A DNA stretch of 64,000 nucleotides, from positions 40,408,512-40,472,511 of the forward strand of contig NC_134281.1 in the NCBI RefSeq assembly GCF_949628215.1, read 5' to 3'. Positions 56,701 through 64,000 of this stretch are shown here, piece after piece; position 1 is the stretch's first letter, and each line of letters opens with the position of its first letter. The DNA is from Phalacrocorax aristotelis (Eukaryota; Chordata; Aves; Suliformes; Phalacrocoracidae). A model generated the notes under the pieces. That model had not been told where the DNA came from and did no database searches. It worked only from the letters and a program-made list of their open reading frames with translations. The position numbers were made by a program, and so were the translations under genes.

Positions 56701-58588
56701 AACTGGTCCTCCAGACACAAATCTCTTTTTGAACTCAACTGTGAAGTTTGTATCTGGATCTGATGCTGCCACCTGGTGTCTAGGTGATGTTTTAGGCTGG
56801 CCCAAACCAGCAGGTGAGGGCCATCCCTGACCACAGGGCTGATGCCGTCCTCTATCATATAAGGACCTGGGATAAGAGGACCAGGGATAAAAAGGGCTTG
56901 CAGACCTAGCTGCACCTAAGCATCAGCTGGGTTATCTCCAACTCCACAAAAAGCTGATTCCATCTATCACACTGTCTGCAGCAGCCGGTGAGGAGGTATC
57001 TGGGTTGTAAAAGTCCTCAACACTAGCTCTGGCAGGGGGCAACTGGAATTCTTCTGTCTGGAGCAATCTGGCAAACTGTCATTTCACCCTCCCAGCAGCA
57101 GCAGGCAGGAGAGTGACCCTGGAGGCAGGATAATCCCCACAGAGGGGTCCAGGGCTTTAGGATAGGTAAGTGCCAGAGTCAATAGACATCTTTTAGGAAG
57201 CAGAACCAGAGGACGTCGCAGATCAGCTACACAAAGTGAGCAGGACAAGAGAGACCCAGGCTCTGAAGGGTGGGACAGTTTGGCTGAGCTGGCATGTAAG
57301 CCTGGCTCTGCTGCCATTGCGCTCAGCTGCATCGCAGGGTGGCTGTATTGAGGGCCACTGCCTTTGCTAGCAGTGATTGATTACGCAGCTCTCCTGCTTT
57401 TTCTTGTGGCATAATGTGATATTGGTAAAACTGCTTGTGTAGCTGTGCTGTGAATTAGGTCAGAAGCACTAAAATAACTAACACCCACCACCACCCTGTT
57501 TATTTTTAACATGGATTAATTCCTCATCCAGTTCACCTTGCAAAAACACTTGTACAAGAATTTGCACAGCCTCTTGATGAACCAGACGGGAAGTCAATCC
57601 AGTTGGAAAAATTAAAATCTACATCTCCATTCCAACAAAAAAAAAATTGTCTCCCAGCCAGGTTAGTTCCTCAGTCTGTGCCGTGCTGTGGGGAGGCAGG
57701 ACAAAGCACCCACGTGAGTTACTCTTTAAGCAGCCCAGCCTTTGAATGTGAGGGACTCTAAGGCTACACCTGGAAACAATTTCCTCTCCACCTCTTTTTC
57801 TGTCTGTCTTTGCAGCATGCCTTTTAGCTTGGTTTCACTATACAGCACAGCTTTACCAGCATGAAGCAGGGCTAATTCATATTCCCAGGGCTGGGGAGAG
57901 GAGAGGCTGCCTGAGCTGCTGCTGCCGCCGCCAGCAGAAATGTCTGAGTCTGGGACCAAGTAATCAGGTAAAATGCTTTTTGCCCATCTATGCCAAGCAG
58001 CGTCTTTTGCTCTCCTCCAAATATTTATGTCTTTGCAAAATACATAAACATTTCAACAGCGGTCTCTTCAGCACTTATTTAAAGCACTTAATGTGAAGTT
58101 GCTGTTTCCATGCTCCTAAACCTCCTTCAACATGACTAATTCACACTGGTTGAGCTCCTGACTTGCCTAACCAGAGGCACGTAGCCCCATAATACGAGAA
58201 ACAAACTCAGACAGAGAAGTGACGGGAAGTGGTGACAGAGATGGCTGCGCTGCTGCATGTTTGCACATATGCAATTGAAGTTCACATCTCCTTATTTTTC
58301 TTTCTTCCTTCCTTTTTGACTCCTTCCTCCTTTTTCGCAGTGGTTAACATAAGAATTTGAGGTTTAAAAGGTGCCTGTCTCCAAACTTTCCAAAAGTGAC
58401 AAAAAATGAAGAGGATTGGAGAGTTAATGTTAAATCTAATTTCAGCTGGTATATTAGAGTTCAGTGTTTCCTCTACTATTCATTAATAATTTACACACTT
58501 AGTATATCTTCTCATGTTAAAATTTGGAACCGCTCACTGATCTACGCTAGCAAACGCCCCGTCACATAAGAATTTTCCCAGTTAGGAT

Positions 58589-58613
58589 GATTAATTGAGG
58601 AGCTGAATTAATC
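58589..58613. promoter_or_regulatory. 8-base inverted repeat of homeodomain-type sites
   Basis: GATTAATT, nine bases, AATTAATC: perfect inverted arms each holding TAAT and GATTA cores, as bound by paired/OTX-type homeodomains. Confidence 0.25.
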
Positions 58614-58967
58614 AACATTGTGTGGTGTGTGGCAGCCAGGAGATAAATTCCTGAGTCCCCTTTACTTCTCTTACTTTCTGCAAAAAGCCTTCATTTTATA
58701 TTTTTAGACCTTAGAGGATGGCATGTACATAGCAAGTTACATCTAAATAGCACAGTCTCCAAAAAGTTTGCTATTTTCTTAATGTTCATGAATATTTCAG
58801 GAACTCGTGCTAGGAGGTTTCAGTGCATTCCAGGACAATGATTTCAGGTTTCTGTTTTGCCTTAAGAGGAAACGTGGCTTACTGTGACACATTCTACATG
58901 GTTTGCATTATTCTTCTAGACGGGGTTTATTACTGTTACAGAATCAGATGTCCTGAAAATATACTAC

Positions 58968-58986
58968 TTTTTTTTTTTTTTTTTTT
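58968..58986 (+). repeat. T homopolymer, 19 bases
   Basis: Uninterrupted T run followed by gtaagcag. No retroposon body is recognised next to it, so it is not assigned to an element. Confidence 0.85.
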
Positions 58987-59714
58987 GTAAGCAGAAGTAT
59001 ATGTTCTTACATCTTTCTCCCTGTTTTTCCATTCCTGTCATCAGTCCTTGATATGAGGTGGGCATAATTTTTGTTTGTTGTGAGAGTAGTGTCCTCTCAA
59101 GAAATTCATGCATACTCTTACGTCATGAGTAATACTGAAGTTAAGCACCCTTTCATCTCATTGTTTTCCATTGCTTGAACTGGTGAATACACTTGGATAA
59201 GATTTTGCAGTGACAGCAGTGCACGATCTCAATTAGAGTTGAAGCCAAAAATGGCTTTTTAAAATGTTAATGGCAAAAGGCAGGCCAGGAATAACATTGG
59301 CCTGTTACTTGATGAGCACGGTCACCTCACAAACAGGGACATACACAAAGCAGAGATGTTTAATGCTTTATTTGCCTCAGTCTTCAACACCGATGATGAG
59401 CTGTAGGATCCCCAGAGCCCTGGGCTAGAGAACTGTGACTGTGGGGAATGATAAACTCCCAATCAACCCTGAACTTGTGCAGGAGTTTCAGCTCCAGCTG
59501 GATTCCTATAAGTCAATGGGGCCTGATGAGATGCACCTGAGGGTACTCAAAACGCTGGCTGATGACATAGTGAGACCTCTCTTAATGATTTTTTCAATGC
59601 TCTTGGGAATCTGGAGAGGTCCCAGTTGACTGGAAGCTGGCAAATGTTGTCCCAGTCTTCAAGAAGGGCAGCAGGGATGACCACAGTAACTACAGGCCTG
59701 TCATTCTCACTTCT

Positions 59715-60221
59715 GTGCCTGGCAAAATTATGGAGAAGATTACTCTGGGAGTTATTCAAAAACACCTGAAAAACAACAAAGTCATTGGTCCCAGCCAGCA
59801 CGAGTTCACGAGGGGAAAGTCCTGCTGGATAAACTTAATTTCTTTCTATGACAAGGTCACCCACCTAGTTGACCAAGGAAAGCCAGTCGATGTGATCTTT
59901 TTGGATTTCAGTAAAGCTTTCGATACTGCCTCTCACAGTATCCTCCTGGACAAAATGTCCAGCGTACAGCTGGTTAAACATGTAATGTGGTGGGTGAGCA
60001 ATTGCCTGATGGGTCGGGCTCAAAGTGTCATAGTAAATGGGGTTACATCGGGCTGGCGGCCAGTCACCAGCGGGGCTCCCCAGGGATCCATCTTATGGCC
60101 AGTACTCTTTAATGTCTTCATAAATTACCTGGATGCAGGACTGGAAGGAATACTAATTACGTTTGCTGATGACAGAAAACTGGGAGGAGCTCTTGACATT
60201 CTCAAGGGTAGAGAGATCTAG
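59715..60221 (+). pseudogene. CR1 ORF2 reverse transcriptase fragment
   Basis: A 168-codon open stretch holding the reverse transcriptase palm motifs of the CR1 element, including the FADD catalytic motif. It ends at a frame break after [11 protein letters not shown]. It is part of the CR1 copy and not an independent gene. Confidence 0.9.
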
Positions 60222-60467
60222 ACAAATCAGAGAGCTGGGCAATCACCAACTGTATGAAGTTTAACAAGGGCAAGTGCCAGACTTTGCACCTGGGGCACGG
60301 CAACCCTAGACATACATACAGAATGAGAGGCTGAAGAGCCGCTCCACAGAGAGGGACCTGGAGGTTCTGGTTGATGGCAAGTTGAACATGAGCCGTCAGT
60401 GTGCCCTGGCAGCCAAGAGGGCCAGCTGTGTCCTGGGGTGCATCAAGCCCTGCATTGCAGCCAGTTG

Positions 60468-60944
60468 AGGGAGGGGATTGTCCCTCTCTGCTCTGCGCTG
60501 GTGCGGCCTCACCTCAAGTGCTGTATGCAGTTTTGGGCACCACAGTGCATTAAGGTTATAAAGCTACTAGAGAGTGCCCAGACGAGGGTCACGAAGTTGG
60601 TGAAGGGTTTAGAGGGGAAGCCGTACAAGGAGCAGCTGAAGTCACTTGGTTTGTTCAGCCTGGAGAAGAGGAGGATGAGGGCAGACCTCATTGTGATCTG
60701 CAGCTTCCTCACAAGGGGAGGAGGAGGAGCAGGCGCTGATCTCTTCTCTCTGGTGACCAATGACAGGACCCGAGGGAATGGCAGGAAGATGTGCCAGGGG
60801 AGGTTTAGGTTGGATATTAGGAAAAGGTTCTTCACCCAGAGAGTGGTGGAGCTCTGGAACAGGCGCCCCAGGGAGGCAGTCACAGCATCAAGCCTGATGA
60901 TATTCAAGAAGCATTTGGATAACGCCCTCAGGCGCATGATGTGA
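60468..60944 (+). pseudogene. CR1 ORF2 C-terminal fragment
   Basis: From [16 protein letters not shown] to [12 protein letters not shown] and TGA, the conserved C-terminal end of CR1 ORF2. It is separated from the reverse transcriptase fragment by frame breaks. Confidence 0.88.
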
Positions 60945-61034
60945 ATTTTGGGGTTGTCCTCTCGAGGGACAGGAGTTGGACTTGATGATCCTTGCGGGTC
61001 CCTTCCAACTCAGGACATTCTGTGATTCTATGAA

Positions 61035-64000
61035 GATAAGCAAATTAGTATTTTCCAGATGAAATATCTGTGATTCTATTGTAGAATAACTACAGTGATT
61101 TGCATGAGCATTATTATAGCATTTGGGAAACATTAGCTTAATCATAGTACACGTTACATTTAAATAATTAAATGTATCATTTAATTAGTAATCTGCTTCC
61201 TTTGCTTATAATGATACATTTTTAATATACCATAAGACCTCTTAAAAATAATACTCTGTTTAACAAATATGTTTGCTCCCTACAAGGTATATGTTCTCAG
61301 AAAACTGAACGAGTACTTACATAAAATCCATGTCAGCATTCACGATCCGTGCTTATACCAATTGCTTTTACTTTAAAGAAAAGCCTGATAGCAAACTAAG
61401 GAAATTATTCTAATTAAAAAAAAAAAAAAAACACAGAATGTGAGAAAAGCCAATATTAAAAAATATCTGGGTCATTCCTTTTTGTAGTTAGACAACTCAA
61501 AGAATGCTGAGAGACAAGCTCTAGCTAATCTTTCTATCATAATGTAACATGAACTTGCCTTACAGCTGGTACGGGTGGGTTTGCACAAAAATACAGAGCT
61601 GTTAATTGGGGCAGCTGAGATGCAGTCATTTTGCCAACTTTGCATTTGGGAGCAGAAAGGCAGAGGGCTGACTAATAACCCAAACTTCTGTATATGAATG
61701 TGAATCATTGCATTGAGATTAGAGACAACAGATTATTTTCCCCTTAAATTAGCCATCTCTTTCATTAACTACTTTAGGCTCTGAGTAAAATGAGGATATA
61801 AGATTTAGTAATACAAAGACCTCTGACCATGTTAAATGTTTTTGTTATTTAGCTCACTTAAACGATGCTAGAATAGCCAATGACAGGGAGATGGCAATTT
61901 ATTGCTCCAGCTACAAGGCACTTGCCTGCCCTGTGACATAGAACTGTAACTACTAGTTACAGGTGGATTGATCTGTGACAACTGGGGCAACTAATACTGC
62001 CAGCTGCCCTCTTCTGCTGTGGATCACCTCGCAGGTTTGGGATCTGTCTGTGCTTGGCCAGCTCCATTTACAGCGCAATATAGTGATGTAATTTGAAATC
62101 AGTGACAGTTAACATAAATATGCTGGGTTGTGAATGGGGCAGCTGAGGAGCAGAAGGTTCCTTGACTGGGATGTGTATCTACAGGGATGGAAACCTCCAA
62201 GGAACACAGCTCGCAGCAATAAGGGCTTTAGCCACCCACCTCTAATCATCTGCTCTTGGAATAAAAGCCTGCACTTGGGCTTAGATGGAAAATAAGATTA
62301 ATAAGAAAACAATTTTTCTTTCTAAAATTTTTTCCCTGTGTAATACACACACTTTTATTTAAGAGGACAATAAAACTTATCTTGTGAACTCTAATTCAGT
62401 CCCTAGTCTGTGGGGCAGCTTGCCTTGATTACATTGTACTAAATTACTCATCTTGGATATATGCTTCCCTATTTTCTGTGCCAAGAGCAAGAATATGATA
62501 TTATTTGGCAAGAGGAATGTGTATCTAAAATGTCAAATTACAGCTCATAACTATTACGGGATACTTTTGGCGATAGCCCTTTGTGACTGTTCCAAAACAG
62601 ATGTCTCTTTCTAGGAGATCCTTAAAACTAATGCATGTTTTATGTTTGGTTTTAGGTGGTATTTTGTGAGAATGTCTCAAAAGGACACTAGCTGGGTGCA
62701 TGTATTGCTTTAGTATAACTTTAAATTTATAATTTCTCAAGACTTCCAAGTCTTCAAATTACATTAACTAATAATTTTGCATGTACACACAGTGCAACAT
62801 TGAGAATTGCAGAACCTTTTTTACAATAACCAATATAGCCAGCCTACAAAACTGCACGTTATTTAACACAACAGAAGAATAAAATGATAAAGCTAGTTCG
62901 TATTTTTCAACTTTTTCATCTGATGTTACAAGACTCTTACCACTGGAACTTGATTAAATCTCTCATGCCTCGGCCATCTTAATTAACTTATATCAGCTTT
63001 TACTAAAATTGAATAAAGTGAGTTGCTTCATGTTACAGTTCTGAAGCAGGTACCACCATTACAAATGCTTGGCCCATGTGCAATTGTGCACTTCTCATGG
63101 GGACTATGAAAAATGGCTTTGCTTTAAATTTAGCTGTGTCTGCTAATAAACTTAGAATGGATTGGATTAATGGGAACATAAAGGCTCAACAGAGAAATGG
63201 TAAGAGGCTGTCAAAAAACCTCTGGAATTTATTCTTTGTATCCTGAACGCTGATAGGAGCAACTGAACCATGAAGATTTTGCTATAAAAAATTGTACAAT
63301 TCAGCTAGTAGAAAGAATTTACTTTTGCTAATCTTACTGTCCTAAGATAGCATACTGGACATCACTTTTAATAATAAATATCCATATCTGTTAGTAATAC
63401 AACTGTCTTTGCTTGCTTTTGAGGAGGTTACAAACCTGGGGAAAGGCAGTCTCCTAGAATGGATGTAAGCTTGAAGCCATTCTGATGTGTCACTGCTTCT
63501 GCATGTGGTGCCTACTTGGTTATACAGTTCATTGGAGATCCTTAAGCCAACTGCACCATGTTTGAGCTGGGATCAGTGATGTCTGTCACTGGAGTGGATG
63601 AAAACATAGACACGTAGGTAGAGAAATGCCAGACTGCAATGGTCTTTGTAAAGGAAAGCCATGGTATTACAGCAGATTCCAGAAGTGGCAAGTTTTGGAT
63701 AGGGTTTGATGCAAAGGTTCAACACAAGGCAAGAAGCCCTTTGAGAGGTGGAGTGACCGTGGTAAAAGCCATTGCAGAAGTTTGATGCGAGGTGGGAGAT
63801 TCAGTCTGTGGGATGGTGGCTGAGGAAAGGCCCAGCCATAGAGACAGTCCTAAGAGAGAATAAAAGAGCAGAGCTCTGAGCTTGCATTTCCATGAGGACG
63901 GAGAAGAGGCAAGAAGTGGCGAAATGGTCCATGGGGAAGCTGTGAGAGACTGAGCACAGCTTTGGCTGACGGTGTGTGATCCACTGCACACTGGTCACAC
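61035..64000. other. Intergenic, no gene seen
   Basis: About 3 kb of AT-rich sequence with only short chance open frames on both strands. No retroposon end or coding motif is recognised. Confidence 0.55.

Larger units (their letters stand above)
41320..59235. other. 18-kb interval with no supportable gene
   Basis: No open frame here shows a recognisable domain or splice-linked partners. WLS, the next gene I recall on the far side of RPE65 in human, is not visible. The interval is AT-rich with homopolymers and scattered motif clusters. It may hold distal regulatory DNA, but nothing in the sequence proves it. Confidence 0.55.
59236..61034 (+). mobile_element. CR1 LINE, 5'-truncated, ORF2 broken
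   Basis: A non-LTR retroposon of the avian CR1 family. It begins inside ORF2 (gtcacctcacaaacagggacat region) and runs to the CR1 3' end (tccttgcgggtcccttccaactcagga, then attctgtg and attctatg octamers). The reverse transcriptase shows [19 protein letters not shown] and FADD (family F/YADD). The 3' part shows [41 protein letters not shown] and WNRRPREAV. The open frame is interrupted at least near 59629-59715 and between 60221 and 60399, with a stop in the frame near 60467. It cannot encode an intact enzyme and is a dead copy. It is intergenic and much better preserved than the CR1 piece near 16.3 kb. Confidence 0.95.

Noticed and set aside
57726-57959. Minus-strand 77-codon frame starting with Ser/Gly repeats
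   Set aside because: Driven by a CTG/CCG-rich patch; no homology, promoter or splice partner is recognised on that strand.
59236-61034. Functional LINE encoding active reverse transcriptase
   Set aside because: Several frame breaks and 5' truncation make it a dead copy.

Overview
This window is vertebrate nuclear DNA, almost certainly from a bird. Genes are split into short exons with GT-AG introns, one CpG island is present, and the two recognisable retroposons are CR1 LINEs with the avian 3' end (octamer ATTCTRTG-type repeats). The RPE65 protein begins MYSQ, as I recall for chicken. The gene order DEPDC1 then RPE65 matches human 1p31, which I recall corresponds to chicken chromosome 8. Nothing prokaryotic is present.

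Layout. (1) 1-12.3 kb: the last ten coding exons of DEPDC1 on the plus strand; the exons for the DEP domain lie before the window. (2) 12.3-18.5 kb: intergenic, with an old minus-strand CR1 fragment at about 16.3-16.7 kb and then a stretch with candidate regulatory motifs. (3) 18.5-27.3 kb: complete RPE65, 14 coding exons, with a TATA box. Human numbering holds through residue 533, but a tryptophan codon replaces the expected stop and the frame runs 9 residues further. (4) 27.3-41 kb: on the minus strand, tail to tail with RPE65, a complete 12-coding-exon gene for a 611-residue acyl-CoA carboxyltransferase closest to MCCC2 (methylcrotonoyl-CoA carboxylase beta subunit). It starts in a CpG island. 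(5) 41.3-59.2 kb: about 18 kb with no gene I can support. (6) 59.2-61.0 kb: a 5'-truncated, frame-broken CR1. (7) 61-64 kb: nothing recognised.

The most interesting element is the MCCC2-like gene. All its exons are open, phases agree and splice sites are canonical, so it looks like a working gene. Its N-terminal half keeps the CoA-side catalytic motifs. In the C-terminal half, the three loops that in MCCC2 carry the TGF, GAG and MGGEQ motifs (the biotin side) have been replaced. It therefore looks like a carboxyltransferase-derived protein with changed or lost catalysis. I do not recall a gene of this kind at the human RPE65 locus.

The three genes have no obvious shared pathway. DEPDC1 is a mitotic/transcription-linked protein, RPE65 is the visual-cycle isomerohydrolase, and the carboxyltransferase homologue is probably mitochondrial. 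Their proximity looks like ancestral synteny, although the RPE65 and carboxyltransferase genes end within about 100 bases of each other.
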